From contig OZ038473.1 in assembly GCA_964036295.1 (NCBI GenBank), forward strand, positions 3,193,501 to 3,257,500: a stretch of 64,000 nt of DNA, written 5' to 3'. Below are positions 1-11,610 of this stretch, piece by piece. The notes below the pieces were generated by a model. That model did not search any database and had not been told where the DNA came from. It saw nothing but the letters and a program-made list of their open reading frames with translations. Every line of letters starts with the position of its first letter. Position 1 is the stretch's first letter. The stretch comes from Plumapathes pennacea. Taxonomy: Eukaryota; Cnidaria; Anthozoa; Antipatharia; Myriopathidae. A program made the translations under genes and the position numbers.

Positions 1-240
1 TAAGCGTTAACTTTGCCTGACGCTGTTTGCTGTAGTGATTATGAGGCACTTGAATAAGCCACGTAGGTCTTTTCTAAGTACGAGGGCAGGACGGGAGAAG
101 ACGACGGAGACGGCATATCCGAGAGAGGATTGGGTACAGGACGCCCCACGTCGCTTGTCCGACACGGACCGAGGAAGGTAGTTAGCAGAACGTGAGAAAA
201 GCTAAAAGGTTTAATCCCACCAATGTCCAAGGTCCTTGTT
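1..240 (-). repeat. Duplicated 5' flank of a sulfotransferase-like gene
   Basis: Positions 1-230 match 3703-3930, the sequence immediately upstream of the first exon of the sulfotransferase-like gene at 713-3656, with small indels. By analogy, the first exon of another minus-strand copy probably lies just left of the window. No coding exon is visible within the segment itself. Confidence 0.6.
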
Positions 241-299
241 AGTGATAAATTACAAAACAATTAATATAGATAAAGTAAATTGATTGTACGGTCGTTGTA

Positions 300-433
300 T
301 TCTGTTAAGTGGCACGTCCAACTTATATGATTCCGGTAGCTGTTGACGCCTCCTTCATATGTTACACAGTTATAGCCAGTAGAAACGATAGCAGGCCGAG
401 AAAAGCAAACACTAGAAGTATGCGTCTGTTCAT
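300..433 (-). pseudogene. Relic exon 1 of a sulfotransferase-like gene
   Basis: The minus strand from an ATG at 433 reads a signal-anchor peptide nearly identical to exon 1 of the gene at 6029-9228 (MNRRILLVFAFLGLLSFLLA), then hits an in-frame TAA after about 23 codons. The downstream sequence resumes homology in another frame. The region that forms the splice donor in the intact copy has lost roughly 14 bp. No partner exons are visible before the left edge, and positions 1-240 already match the 5' flank of a different copy, so this looks like an orphan fragment. Confidence 0.6.
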
Positions 434-712
434 CGTGATCACTACGCAATTACTGACAGTGCGTTGTAAGTGAACAGAGTGCATATATCTACTAGTTGAA
501 GCTGTCGGCATTTGTAATAATGCTAATTGACGGCGGACAAACTCTCGCGGCCCTCAGTTGGGAAAATAATTTATGACATGAAAGCTATATTTATTAGCAG
601 AACTATTGAAAGCTTAGTCACAGCAGTTACTGTGAACACATCCAACAATGTGTGTTTTTATTTATATAATAGTAAAAGTTGGAAAGATGAAGTAGTCAGA
701 ATTCTAATATTC

Positions 713-3656
713 CTAAGGACTGTCAAAGTTGTACCCTTTCAGAAAAGAATACTTTTGAATTTCGTTGTGAACCCAGCGCTTTTGCTCTTCAGTCCAAACT
801 ACTTTGTCTCGTGTGATTGACGGAGTGCCGTGCATAATTTTAGCACAGGCTTCAAGATAATCGTCTTCACAAGTAATCCCCAAGAACTCGCACAACTTCA
901 TCAAACTTTTCTTGGGCGTCAACACAAATCCTTTGCTTGGCAAGTCTATAACGGCCTCACCATACCTCTGACGAACTTTCTCGTTGGCCGCCGTTCGTGC
1001 AAAGTATAGTTGAATGAAGTTGTTTAATCTCTTTTCGTTATCTACCTAAAAAAAAAAAAAAAAAATTAGAACTTAATCTTAAGTAAGAGTTTGAAAATAT
1101 TCAAGTTGTAAAGGTTCAAAAGATTATTTTCAAAAGATTATTTTCGTTGTTACTGCAAATTAAGCAGCTAGAAGAAGTTCAAATAATCTGTGTGAAGCGA
1201 CTCAAATAAAAAGACAGCTCTGTTCCTTTTGATTTTCTTTGCATCTCATGCGAAAAATATACATGAAAAGCTTGGAAGTGCATATTTACCTTTTCTCCTG
1301 GGGCAATATCTCTCGCTCCAAGTGCCCGTAGAAGCTTCGTGGCAATGTTGTCAAAGGGATTTCTTATTATGTGAATAATCATCATAGGAACTCCAGCAAT
1401 GAGACCGATCTCCTCTAGATCCGCCATCTTCTCTTCCTTTTTCAGATGAGTGGAAGTCACTCCACCCTTCTTGTCTCCGATCACCTTATAAGGGAAATCA
1501 TACAAATTACACAACGAACCTCAGTTGTCTGTTGTCTGTTGAGGAGTAGAACAACATGGATATGTCTAGTAACCACAAAGAGCACAACAGCAAAGTGAAC
1601 TATATGCGAGACTGGTTGTTGAAGTATACAGCTAAAACTGGTAATAACTTTCACAATCAGTCTATGTTCCGCCAGTGCACATATATGTGATTCATCGCAT
1701 GTACATTATGATATCATTCGGTCCGCATTGGTGAAACAATTAAACCCGGATTTTTACCTGGGACAAAACACCCAGGTTGCATAAAGCAAGTATATGCAAA
1801 GAAACAGGAGGTCGCTCATATGATTTGCAAGATTAGGAAAGATTCGGGTCTTGATCGTTTCTTTCTGGAAACTGATAAACCTCCATATTTATCTAAGTGA
1901 CATTGTTACCTTTATCGTGTCTCTGTATGTTCCCTGCCACTGTCCCGGCACGTGGTACGTATAGGTATATTGTCCGTCTCCAAGGAGAGAGTTCTTTGCG
2001 TGGATACCGAACATCGCATTATATTCTGAGTTCTGCTGCAGCCTGTAGAACAATAGATATTTCTGCACATTTCGATTGAGTCTTGGTTTCCTGAACGAGT
2101 TTATATTTCCCAAAATATCGGACTCGTGTGCAATGATAATGTCAGGATGTGCGTCCAGCAGCGATCCCACAATGCTGTGCCCGCTTCTTCCATGGCCAAT
2201 AAACATGACGAATTTTTCGACGCTGTCATAAATTTTAAACGTATTTTCTGGTGTACCTCTTTGATCTTTTTGATGTAAACCTGGTAAAATATAGAAAGTC
2301 AACACAGATTTAGTTATCTAACTGAAAAGTAAAGTTTAAACATTGCGGGGAGCTTACATTGCAGCTCGATATGTTTTGGTTTCCGACCGCGAGAATACGA
2401 GAGTAGCGTAGGGAAACCATTCGGCCCGGCTAAATTTGGTTCCCAACACACACACACACACACTCACATAAAAACCGCAATAAATCAATAGCAAAGTACT
2501 AAATAGCCCTTTCTAGCAAAAAGAAGCAAATATTCTTTTCAAATGAGTCGGATGGAAGTGGATTGCTAATTCGTTTTCTGATGTTTTAAAAATAGAGAAT
2601 GGCGATATTTGCGACGCTCAAATGGTGTTCACTAGCTGCGAGTGACGGTCAATAGCTAAACTTGCAACGTATAAATTGGTTTCACTGAAAACAAAAGACG
2701 GTCATTAGCTAAGCTCGCACCGTATAAGTTGGTTTTCACCGCAAACAAAAGACCCCCCACACATGGGCCTCATCAGGCTAAAAAGCTGTTTGATTAAAAT
2801 TTATTGAAAACAGTAAATCAAAACATGAAATATTTCATCAGGAAGATAGATGGAAATTAATATTTGAGCATTGACTTGTTTGTACTAAACCTAATAATAA
2901 TAATAACAATATGTATTTGTTCTTGACTTTCTTAAAGAGGATACCATGGATACTGAACACCCATAGAAATTCTATTGTATAATACTATTCCATCAAGAAA
3001 GAGATTGTGAATTTTATTCAAAATTACAAAAAGGTGATCTCTTGCAATCAGCTGCTTTTCATCGCCAGAACTAAACGAATATAACTCGAATATGCATAAA
3101 AAGATGTTTTAAAAATAGGAAAGACGTTAACATATTTGGACCCTTAAATATGAAACATTTTCGGGTAAAATAGGTCTCCTGTATCAAATGTTACCAATTA
3201 CACACAGTAATTGTGAATTTCAGTTATATAACACTTGCCTTGACTGCCGCGTAGTGTGGATCCGTTTTCTGTTTCCGCTGGTTTATGGCTGTACGACAGC
3301 ACTATAGTACAAGACGAACAAGAAGATTCTTAGCCAATGAGTATAATAATTTAAAAATATAGATTTACATATTTTATGAAAATATTAAAAACGAAGATTA
3401 CAAAAAATTTAAAATTGCGTGTAAACGGTCTCGGTCAAATATTTGCTGTTTCCATTTGCTTTTAACATATTTGACAAATACAAAAAAGGTTTTAACTTAG
3501 TTGCATTTTAGCCCGCACACAGTTACGTTCACTATACTCACCTGACCCCGTTTTAACTGCGTAATTATTTTTGCTGGAAGTGAAGCTGTACTCCGACACC
3601 ACAAGAAATCCAATGAGCGCAAAGCAAGCAATAATCACGAACACTCGCGGTTTCAT
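713..3656 (-). CDS. Membrane-anchored sulfotransferase-like protein, copy 1 (intact, 4 exons)
   Basis: Coding exons are 3542-3656, 1910-2280, 1290-1484 and 713-1045, all bounded by GT and AG, with phases 1-0-0, giving 337 residues. Exon 1 encodes a short cytoplasmic start (MKPR) and one hydrophobic signal anchor, so a type II Golgi-like topology is inferred. Exon 2 carries the P-loop GHGRSGHSIVGSLLDAHPD, matching the 5'-phosphosulfate-binding loop of sulfotransferases. Exon 3 carries IHIIRNPFDNIAT, matching the 3'-phosphate-binding motif. Exon 4 has the conserved LCEFLGITCE segment and a terminal WTEEQKRW helix. These motifs suggest transfer of sulfate from PAPS to a glycan or protein; the substrate is unknown. 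An upstream in-frame GTG at 3689 is not used as start, because ATG 3656 aligns with the other copies. Assignment as a sulfotransferase is by motif only. Confidence 0.8.
2281..3541 (-). other. Intron 1 of sulfotransferase-like copy 1
   Basis: This 1.26-kb intron runs from GTGAGT (below 3541) to an AG at 2281-2282. It contains a short CA run near 2450 and otherwise AT-rich sequence with no exon I can support. Confidence 0.6.
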
Positions 3657-4075
3657 ATTCGGCTCACTCGGCACAGTAATGCAATTCACTTTTCTTTCGA
3701 GAAGTAAGCGTTAACGTTGCCTGACACTGTTCGTTGTAGTGATTATGAGGCACTTGAATAAGCCACGTAGGCCGTTCCTTTGTATTAAAAGGGACCTAAG
3801 TACGAGGGCGGGAGAAGACGACGGAGACGGCATATCCGAGAGAGGATTGGGTACAGGACGCCGTCGCTTGTCAGACAGACACGGACCGAAGTGACGGGCA
3901 GTTAACAGAACGTCCGAAAAGCTAAAACTGTTTTATTTCCACCACTGTTTAGAGGTTTTGAAGTACTATGCTGGTCGCTTACGAGAATGGCCTCTCAATT
4001 TTAGGCTGGAGCCTAAAATCATATTGAACTTTTAACTCGGGATGCTTATCAACGAACCGTTAAACGAATGAGGGG
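3657..4075. other. 5' flank of sulfotransferase-like copy 1
   Basis: Positions 3703-3930 are the second copy of the sequence found at 1-230. They contain the motif TTGAATAAGCCACGTAGG, a diverged form of the TTCATCACCAAGCCACGTA block upstream of the other copies. Nothing coding is seen. Confidence 0.45.
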
Positions 4076-4145
4076 CCGGATTCACAAAACTTGTGTACGA
4101 CTTACGTAAACTTGCACACACGCCTGGATATTCAAGATATTTTAG

Positions 4146-4655
4146 TTGAATGAAACAGACAAAAGTTTTTGTGTTCCGTTCCGGCGAAACAGTCAATCTC
4201 ACTATACTGGTGTTAAAAAAAAAAAACAAAAAACAAAAAACAAAAAACAAAAAACATCAGGGCAGTCAGAGTTGGTACCCGCATTTCATTTTACCAGCGG
4301 TCTCTTTAGTCATTACCAGGTCCCCAGCGTCCAGGTGTCCGCCATCTTGATTTTGGTCTCGTTTGAGAGCATTGGCCAAAGACATTCATTCTTTCAACGC
4401 GGTAAGATTCAAGTCCACTCAGTGTTGATCATATATATGCGTGGCAGAAAAAGTACGTATAATCCTCGAGAAGTCCACGATTATTTCAATGGAACCACGA
4501 TATTCCTGACGATGGTATCAGATATGAGGGTTTCCGACGATAATTTAAGGCCAGCCAAAGTTCCCCCATTTAGAAGCCGAATTAGGTGGCGAAATTGGTG
4601 TAAGCAACGTTATGATCGAAGATGAAGTCATGATGGACATTGACTCAAGGTAGGC
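4146..4655 (+). pseudogene. Decayed first-exon-like segment, copy A
   Basis: The plus strand reads MRGRKSTYNPREVHDYF from about 4437. After frame changes it continues with SDDNLRPAKVPP and ends at DIDSR followed by a GTAGGC donor-like site near 4652. The same segment recurs at 25882-26320 with different indels. The acidic N-terminal composition is reminiscent of the start of piggyBac-type transposases, but this is weak inference. No downstream exon is identified. Confidence 0.35.
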
Positions 4656-5089
4656 AAATACTTTTTATTTTTCTTGCCGTCAACTATAGATTTCCCCTGA
4701 ACTTCCTGAAATCTGGTGTTGCATGGGTGTATGTAACATCATGGCGGCCATGTTGAAGAGACCTAGCTAAATGGATTGCTCATTAGCCTCTTATTGTACT
4801 GGGAACATGGCCGCAATGTTTTTGTATTCTGAATCTCCAAAGATTGATTGCAACCCAAGAATTGCGAGAAAATGTTGGGTGGGCTGTACCTGCGTAATAA
4901 TGCAGAAAATGTCTTCATTTGATTTTGTTTTCCTGTTTGTTGACGACCACATGCTAACTTCGAGAGGATGCTAAGTTTTCTATCCAAACCCTTGCTTCCA
5001 AGGGGAAAGCTCTTGTCAATCTCTACGCTGTCCCCCTGTCTCCAGCTGACAGCCAAACTTTGTCACTTCTTATCATTGGAAACCCTCCT

Positions 5090-5808
5090 TTGTACTGTAC
5101 CTTATGATACATTACTCACGATGTACAGCTCACCTCGTACTACCATATTTCGATTACTGTAGTTCAGTATGGGGAAGCTGTGTGAAAGGGATGGCTGACA
5201 AGCTACAAACCCTCCAAAACAGAGCTGCCAGGGTGGTGACCCTCTCAAATTATGATAGGCGGTCAGTTGACATACTGGATAATCTTGGGACACGAAGGCC
5301 AAAACAGTTAGCTATATTAATGTACAAGTCAATTAATGAAATTGTACCAAACTATTTGACCCAAATCTTTGATAGTACAAACTCTGTACATTGCTATAAT
5401 TTAAGAAACTTGTCATATAACATATTTGTACCAAGACCACACACTGAAGCAGGGAAACATAGCTTCCATTATAGAGGGGCAGTTCTCTGGAATAACCTAT
5501 CAAATGACCTTAGAAGTCAGACAAATTTAAGATCCTTTTTAAATCTTTTATAACATTTTAGTTTTCATAGTTTTTAATAGGACAATAACTCTAGGGGAAC
5601 TTTTATACTAGGATATAATGTATTTTTTAGAATTTAAATGATTGTATGTAATTTTAGCGTTTTGAAATATTTGCAATTATTATAATCATTATTATTATTA
5701 TTATTATTTATTATTATCAATTAGTATAGGTTACACGGATTTCTAGAAGAGCATTTGTATGAGAGAAATACCGTGTTGAAATAAAGATTGATTGATTGAT
5801 TGATTGTA
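5090..5808 (+). mobile_element. 3' end of a CR1/L2-like non-LTR retrotransposon
   Basis: An open frame to 5553 (149 codons) encodes the C-terminal tail of a LINE reverse transcriptase. It contains YFDYCSSVWG, LQTLQNRAARVV, the QLAILMYKSINEIVPNYL region and FHYRGAVLWNNLS, all typical of the CR1/L2/Rex1 group. A single-base frame change just before LVLPYFDYC breaks the upstream frame, so the copy is dead and 5'-truncated. It ends with an ATT-rich stretch and a (GATT)n tail at about 5787-5806, as in L2/CR1 elements that end in a short tandem repeat. The duplicate half at 27.36 kb lacks this insertion. Confidence 0.8.
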
Positions 5809-5811
5809 AGA

Positions 5812-5974
5812 CAGCGCTCGACATAACGGTTGCCTGCTTGCCCGGGGCAACCAAAACTTTTGGTCGGGCAGGTAAATTCTGGTCTGGTAAACTAGAAATT
5901 ATGAAACTTTCTATTGCTTGAAGTCAATCTACAGTCTGAAGGGCAACCAACCTAAAACCTTAATGTCGAGCACT
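5812..5974. mobile_element. 163-bp MITE with CAGYGCTCGACAT termini
   Basis: The left end CAGCGCTCGACATAACGG and the inverted right end ATGTCGAGCACTG form imperfect terminal inverted repeats. TAAGA flanks both sides as a probable target duplication. The corresponding site in the second half of the duplication (about 27372) is empty, reading GTAAGACATTC directly. Confidence 0.6.
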
Positions 5975-6028
5975 GTAAGACATTCATAAACTATTAAAAA
6001 TATAAAGTTGAAAATTCCTATATTCCGG

Positions 6029-9000
6029 TTAATGGCTGTCAAAACTGTAGCCTGTCAAGAAAGAAAAGTTCTGAATTCCGTTGTGAACCCATTTCTTCTG
6101 CTCTTCAGTCCAAACGACTTTGTCTCGTGTGATTGATGGAGTGCCATGCAAGATTTTAGCACAGGCCTCAAGGTAATCCTCTTCACAAGTTATCCCCAAG
6201 AACTCGCACAACTGCATCAAACTTTTTTTGGGTGCCAACACGAATTCCTTGTTTGGCAAGTCTATAACGGCGTCACCATACTTCTGATGGATTTTCTCAT
6301 TAGCAGCAGCTTGGTTGAAGAATTTTTGGATAAGAAAATTTAAACGGCCTTCCTTGTCGATCTGAAAATGGACAAAAATAGCATTTACACAAATACACCT
6401 ATCTTTCCAAATAATATAAGTACAGTAGTTTGTTTTTGGCGAATGGAAATTGAGCCTAGGAGTTTGAACAGTTGTTGGTTGTTATTGTCTGGGTGAGAGT
6501 AATCTTCAGGAAGACCTGAGACATTTTGGTGAAGCATCTTCACTTGACTTTGAAAATGACTTCCTATCATGTAGTCGAAACATTGATTACCAACAACTGT
6601 TGCATTTTTCATTGAGGGAGCCCGCGAAAGAGCCTCCCAGACGAACGAACAAACACAAGGACAAATAAACAGACATTTTTATTCAGAAGATCAACGAAAT
6701 TTATGGACATACCTTTTTGCCAGGAGCAATATTTCTGGCACCAGAATTCCGAAGCAGCCTAGTGGCAATGTTGTCGAAAGGATTTCTTGTTATGTGAATA
6801 AATTTCATCGGAATTTCGACAGTAGCACCGATTTCCTCCACGTCCAACATTTTCTCGTCTTTCTGAAGTGCAGTTGACGTTGACCCACCTCTCTTGTCTC
6901 CTATCACCTGTCATTTAAAGTCAATACAAATTTTGAGGATTTTTAACCCTTTCACTCCCAAGCTTAAAATGCAGATTCTCCCAACCTTTTAAGAGGAAAA
7001 TGAATGAGTAATGTAGTGAGAATTTATAGTTTAATCAGCTACCATCTAAGCAAGCTATCAAAAGCCAAGTTCTCCTTACTGTGTTATGTATTTCTAGTGA
7101 GAAACTGAAGGAGAAAATTGAAGTTGATTACTGTCGAGAGTGAAAGGGTTAACCACCATCTTTGTGTGCAGAAACCTATGATCCACTTTCACCAAAGCCG
7201 AAAAATGAATAACAATCCATTTCAATCCGACTCCTTTGAGGACAAGATTTTTTTTTTTTTACCAAAAAGAGCTACCTACCTACCAGCTTATTTCTTTTCT
7301 TTTTTTTTTTTTTTGGATTTATTTAATATTTTTTCGTTGGTAACCAAATTCAGACTTGGATTATTTTTTACACATTTCTAGATGTATATAAAAGCATTGA
7401 GAATTAGTTTGTAAAAAGCTAAATACATTAATACTTAAATAAATACATTATTATTTAATATTTACTATTATTGGCTGAGATATATTTTTGGAGAATTTAT
7501 GAACGATGCTCAGTCAAACACCTAAAAAGGGAATTAATGGCATTGTTGTAACCAAATGTTCAAACGATGCAGAGCAACACTTTTTTTGTCAACGTTATAA
7601 TTTTCATGCCAAGTCGTACACTTCATATTTCTGTAAGAACATGTTACCTTTATGGTGTTCCTGTATGTTCCTTGCCACTGCCCAGGCACGTGGTACGTGT
7701 AGTGAAACGTCGCATTTTGAGCTGATCCGGCTCCAAAGAGTGTTTTATCTGCGTGAATACCGAACATCGCTGTATTTTCTGCATGCTGCTGTAGAATGTA
7801 GAACAATAAATGTTTCTGCGACTTCCGATCGAGTCCAGCTTTTCTGAACGAGTTCATTTTTCCCAGTATATTGTATTCGTGTGCAATGATGACGTCAGGG
7901 TGTGCGTCCAGCAGCGATCCCACAAGGCTGTGCCCGGTTCTTTGATGGCCAATAAACATGACGAATGTCTCGACGTTGTCATACAATTTCATCAAGTTTT
8001 CTGGTGTTCCTCTTCGATCTTCTTGAAGCAAACCTGGTGCAATAGTTAAATTACCGTAAAAATTCGAATAAGTGCCCGGGGCGCTTGTTTAATTTTCGGG
8101 GGTCGAGGGGGGAAATTAAATACCAAACTCATCCATTGCAATCTGAGTCCATAGAAAACACAACTTTATTAATAACCTAAAAAGAACTGGAACAATATAA
8201 CAGGGATCTACCAGAGTACCCTGGTGTCGTTTCAGTCAACAATAGAAGCCGGTAATAAAGTTGGTCGATTGATACATGTATTCACGTGTTTCTTTTCATT
8301 GAGTACCGGTTAATCATTCATACGACGAGAGAAGGGGTGGGGTGGGGTGGGGGCGCTTATTCGGGAGGGGGCGCTTATTAAAAAAAAAAACACAGTGGAG
8401 GGGCGCTTATTCGAGAGGGGCGCTTATTGGAAGGAGGGCGCTTATTCGAATTTTTATGGTACACGAGTTATAGTTGTCAAACATCTACCCATGCGTTTTC
8501 GTGCGTTTAAAAAACCGGCTCCGTTTTCGTCCGTCGCCCGACGTCATAGATTTAAAAGTTTCCGCTGGTTTCACCGGTGAAATCTATTCAGATTTATAAA
8601 TAACTATGATACTACGCGCGCCCTGATTGGCTAAATAACCGTGTAAGATATAGGGGATATTACACGGCGGCGCGAAGATATGAATTTTATTTTCGAGAGG
8701 TAAAAACAATATTTTACGAACGAGCGCTTCGCGAGTGAGTGCAGTTTCGTATGAATTTTACGCACGGTATATTTTCCAGTAAAACACTCGTGTCTATATA
8801 ATAAGAGAGTATATTACACGCTGACGCGATACGTGATGTATTTTCCTCGACTGATTATTTTATAAAAGAAATATATAAAGCGTCCCGTGTAATATAGCCT
8901 CATCTAAATACTTGGGAGGTTCGGAGAACACTCGAGTAGCGCCGGAAACCACTCGGAGGCTTCGTAGTTTCCTTGCACTACTCTCGTGTCCCCCCAACTT

Positions 9001-9228
9001 CCCGCGTGTTTAGATGAGGCTATATTACACGGGAACGCGTTATGTATTGTTAAAAAAGTAAACTGATTATGCTGTCGTTGTATTCTGACTAAGTGACACG
9101 TATAACACCTTCGTACCTGTAATTATATGATTCCTGTAGCTGTTGACGCTGTTCATACTATACATTATAACCAGTAGAAACGACAGCAGGCTGAGAAAAG
9201 CAAACACTAGAAGTATGCGTCTATTCAT
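6029..9228 (-). CDS. Membrane-anchored sulfotransferase-like protein, copy 2 (intact, 4 exons)
   Basis: Coding exons are 9117-9228, 7648-8033, 6713-6907 and 6029-6361, all with GT-AG borders and phases 1-0-0, giving 341 residues. The product has a signal anchor (LLVFAFLSLLSFLLVIMY), the P-loop GHQRTGHSLVGSLLDAHPD, the 3'-phosphate motif IHITRNPFDNIAT and the family C-terminal exon. Exon 2 is five codons longer than in copy 4 owing to an insertion around GAGSAQNATF. The same reaction class is inferred as for copy 1, namely PAPS-dependent sulfation in the secretory pathway. Intron 1 (8034-9116) is filled with TIR elements. An upstream in-frame TTG at 9276 is not taken as start, because ATG 9228 is shared with the other copies. 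Confidence 0.8.
6947..7148. mobile_element. piggyBac-type MITE flanked by TTAA
   Basis: The element starts CCCTTTCACTCCCAAG and ends GAGTGAAAGGG, with TTAA on both sides (6943-6946 and 7149-7152). A TTAA duplication with CCC termini is the signature of piggyBac-type insertion. It lies in intron 2 of sulfotransferase-like copy 2. Related copies are at 11421-11610, 30675-30843 (ends lost) and 43544-43724. Confidence 0.7.
8054..8459. mobile_element. MITE with CCRTAAAAATTCGAATAAG termini (copy A)
   Basis: Terminal inverted repeats are CCGTAAAAATTCGAATAAGT on the left and CTTATTCGAATTTTTATGG on the right, flanked by TA. The right half contains repeated GGGGCGCTTATTCGA units. It sits in intron 1 of sulfotransferase-like copy 2. 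The second copy at 27635-28021 is shorter in the GC-rich repeat part. Confidence 0.7.
8655..8813. mobile_element. Internally deleted copy of an interspersed TIR repeat
   Basis: The sequence from GGATATTACACGGCGGCG to CACTCGTGTCTATATAATAA matches 28217-28552 but lacks about 187 internal bp. A third copy in opposite orientation lies in CNNM intron 2 (62819-63112). It is within intron 1 of sulfotransferase-like copy 2. Confidence 0.65.
8884..9033. mobile_element. 150-bp foldback element with 25-bp perfect inverted repeats
   Basis: The arms begin CCCGTGTAATATAGCCTCAT and end in its exact reverse complement (25 bp each). An identical-length copy sits at 28633-28782 in the duplicated half. No coding capacity. 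Confidence 0.7.
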
Positions 9229-9318
9229 CGTGATTACTGGCAGAACACTCACGCTGTTAACGCGAAGCTGCTCCAACTTTTGATTTTCGTATCCAAAACC
9301 TGTCTTTTTTTGCTTTCG

Positions 9319-9348
9319 TATAAATATTCACTACTGTGAGCCACGTAT
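9319..9348 (-). promoter_or_regulatory. Candidate core promoter of sulfotransferase-like copy 2
   Basis: On the minus strand TACGTGGCTC is followed by GAATATTTATA about 90 bp upstream of the ATG. The same TATA-like block with an adjoining CACGTGG or CACGTA box precedes copies 4 (33910-33940) and 5 (38160-38190). Conservation among paralogues and spacing support a promoter; there is no transcript evidence. Confidence 0.45.
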
Positions 9349-10494
9349 AAGTTATCCTCTTGCGTAGACACGAACTCACAGCGTCTGCGCAGGAAGCTAC
9401 GTATTTGTCGCTCCTTTAATTGTGTCACAAGACTATATTATTATTACGTATTCGTCGCTCCTTTGTATGGACCAGTCAGTGTAGTCGGGCTACTTTGTTG
9501 TTGTAACTTTGATGCGAACATCAAATGGATGGCTGTTTCCGCACTTGATTCTTTTCACTCCTTGAGTACAGACCGTTGGCAATTAAAACTGTTTGGAATA
9601 TTGAGTGACCAAGTGTTTATTTATGCGCGAGTAGGCCGAATGGTTTCCCTAGCAACTCGAATGTTCTCCCAACTTCCCGCGTGTTTAGATGAGGGAACCT
9701 TGGATCACAGAACATCGTTTGGTGAAACGTGTTGTTGAGCTTATAGTGACCTTAAATTCGTGTTTTTCTAACACCCACAAGCAAACAATGGGGTACTGGC
9801 GCGGCAAAACGTTCAGACAGCCTCGAGTTTCTGGCGAGAATTTGTGTGGGATGACATAGTATTTACTTCAATTGTTAAATTCAAAGTGCAGCAGAAGTTT
9901 GTGTGTAGCTTTGCGTAATTTAGGTTTTTCTAAAAATAGAGTGGCTCCGGCAAAATAGCCTGTCCCAGGCTCTCAGGCGCAGGAAAAAGGCGCGAAATGC
10001 TGGGGCGAGAAGGGGAGCCGCATTATCTTTTTCTCGCCCCGGTCCTTCGCGCCTTTTTTCTCCGCCTTGCTTTCAGTGTATCTTTGATGAATCAAGCAGT
10101 GACCTCAAAAGACTGGAACGAGCTAAGATGTAAGTGTCGCCATATTGACTTCAAAAAGAGGTTTATCTCACACGAAGTTCACTACTCGACGAAAAAAGTA
10201 ATAAAAAACAAAAAACAAAACAAAACAAAAAAAAAAAAACAAAACAAAAACCTTGCGAGTTTCTAGGCAAACAAATCTGTCGGTTAAACCATGAATTTGC
10301 TAATTAACCGTATCACGGTCAGTTTGTCAAAGCTGAGACGAAGGCATTCAAAAGCTAGTTTAAAAATTTAAAGCTAACAATTGGTTGAAAGCTGAGAATA
10401 TTCCGGCTAAGGGCTGTCAAAGCTAACGCTAAAGCAAAGGCAACATTACTCAGAAAATTAAAAGCTAGGTAAAAAGTTAACAATTTAAATATTC
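9349..10494. other. Intergenic spacer between copies 2 and 3 (duplicated)
   Basis: This stretch recurs at 29089-30228 with few differences. It includes an imperfect inverted repeat around 9965-10070 (GAAAAAGGCGCGAA versus TTCGCGCCTTTTTT) and an A-rich run at 10195-10255. Small open frames here are not conserved in frame between the two copies, so I call no gene. Confidence 0.5.
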
Positions 10495-10897
10495 CTAAGG
10501 GCTGTCAAAGGTGTACTCCTTCAAGAAAGAATACTTTTGAATTTCGTTTTGAACCCAGCGCTTCTGTTCTTCAGTCCAAACTACTTTGTCTCGTGTGATT
10601 GACGGAGTGCCGTGCATGATTTTAGCACAGGCTTCAAGATAATCCTCCTCACAAGTTATCCCCAAGAACTTGCACAACTTCATCAAACTTTTCTTTGGCG
10701 CCAACACAAATTCCTTATTTGGCAAGTCTATAACGGCGTCACCATACTTCTGACGAACTTTCTCGTTGGCTTCCGCTTGCGCAAAGATTACTTGGATGTA
10801 AAAATTCAAACGCTTTTCATCATCGATCTAAAAATGAGAAAAATCAAGATTTAGATTATGGTATTCACATCCAAACAATTTAGTTATTTATTTAATA

Positions 10898-11369
10898 ACA
10901 TGTACACAATAATTTCTGCATTCTGATTGGCTGAGCGCACGTCAATTTATCCCAAACAGTGCAAAAATGTGTAATTAACAGTGCAGAAATGTGAAATTAA
11001 GAGTACAGAAATTTGAAATTAAAAATTTCCGACAGCTGGCGCATGTATTTGCAAAGCCAAAGAAAACAGAAGGCATGTTTTCATTCCTGAACGATTCCGA
11101 TTCTGTTTGTGAGAAAATAAAGTTCTTGAGACACTTGTGAATTACAACGAAATTGAAAAAAAGATCGCGACGTAAATTATTGTATGCATGTTATTAACAA
11201 GTAATCACATGATTTCTCGTGCATTTTTGGAATAAATGAGCACTCGTAAAATTTTCAAAAACCACAAATTGCACTAGCGCGGCGCTCGTGCAATTTTGTG
11301 GTCTTTGAAAATTTACTCGTGCTCATTTATTCCAAATTGCACTCGAAATCATGTGATTATCTAGTATAC
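10898..11369. mobile_element. 472-bp insertion with target duplication TAATA
   Basis: The element lies between two TAATA copies (10893-10897 and 11370-11374) in intron 3 of copy 3. The matching intron of copy 4 has a single TAATA at 30627-30631 and no insert. Its right half (about 11190-11365) is a large hairpin, with arms running from AATCACATGATTTC to GAAATCATGTGATT. Confidence 0.75.
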
Positions 11370-11420
11370 TAATACCGTACTGTCCTACGAAACGTTTTAC
11401 ATGTGGGTGATATGTGTTAA

Positions 11421-11610
11421 CCCTTTCATTCCCAAGTTTAAGCTGCAGATTCTCCAAACTTTTTAAGAGTAAAATGTATGAGTAGTGTAATGAGAATTGA
11501 TATTAACTGAGGAAGGTATCAAAAGCCATGTTCCTTTTACTGTACGATATATTTGTGCTACCAAAGCTAAAGGAGAAAATTGAACTTGATCACTCTTGGG
11601 AGTGAAAGGG
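11421..11610. mobile_element. piggyBac-type MITE, second copy
   Basis: CCCTTTCATTCCCAAG and GGGAGTGAAAGGG ends are flanked by TTAA at 11417-11420 and 11611-11614. It is closely related to 6947-7148. The corresponding copy at 30675-30843 has lost both termini. Confidence 0.7.

Noticed and set aside
9463..9738. 91-codon frame repeated at 29109-29495
   Set aside because: It is conserved only because the whole segment is duplicated. The two copies differ by frame-changing indels upstream, and there is no domain.
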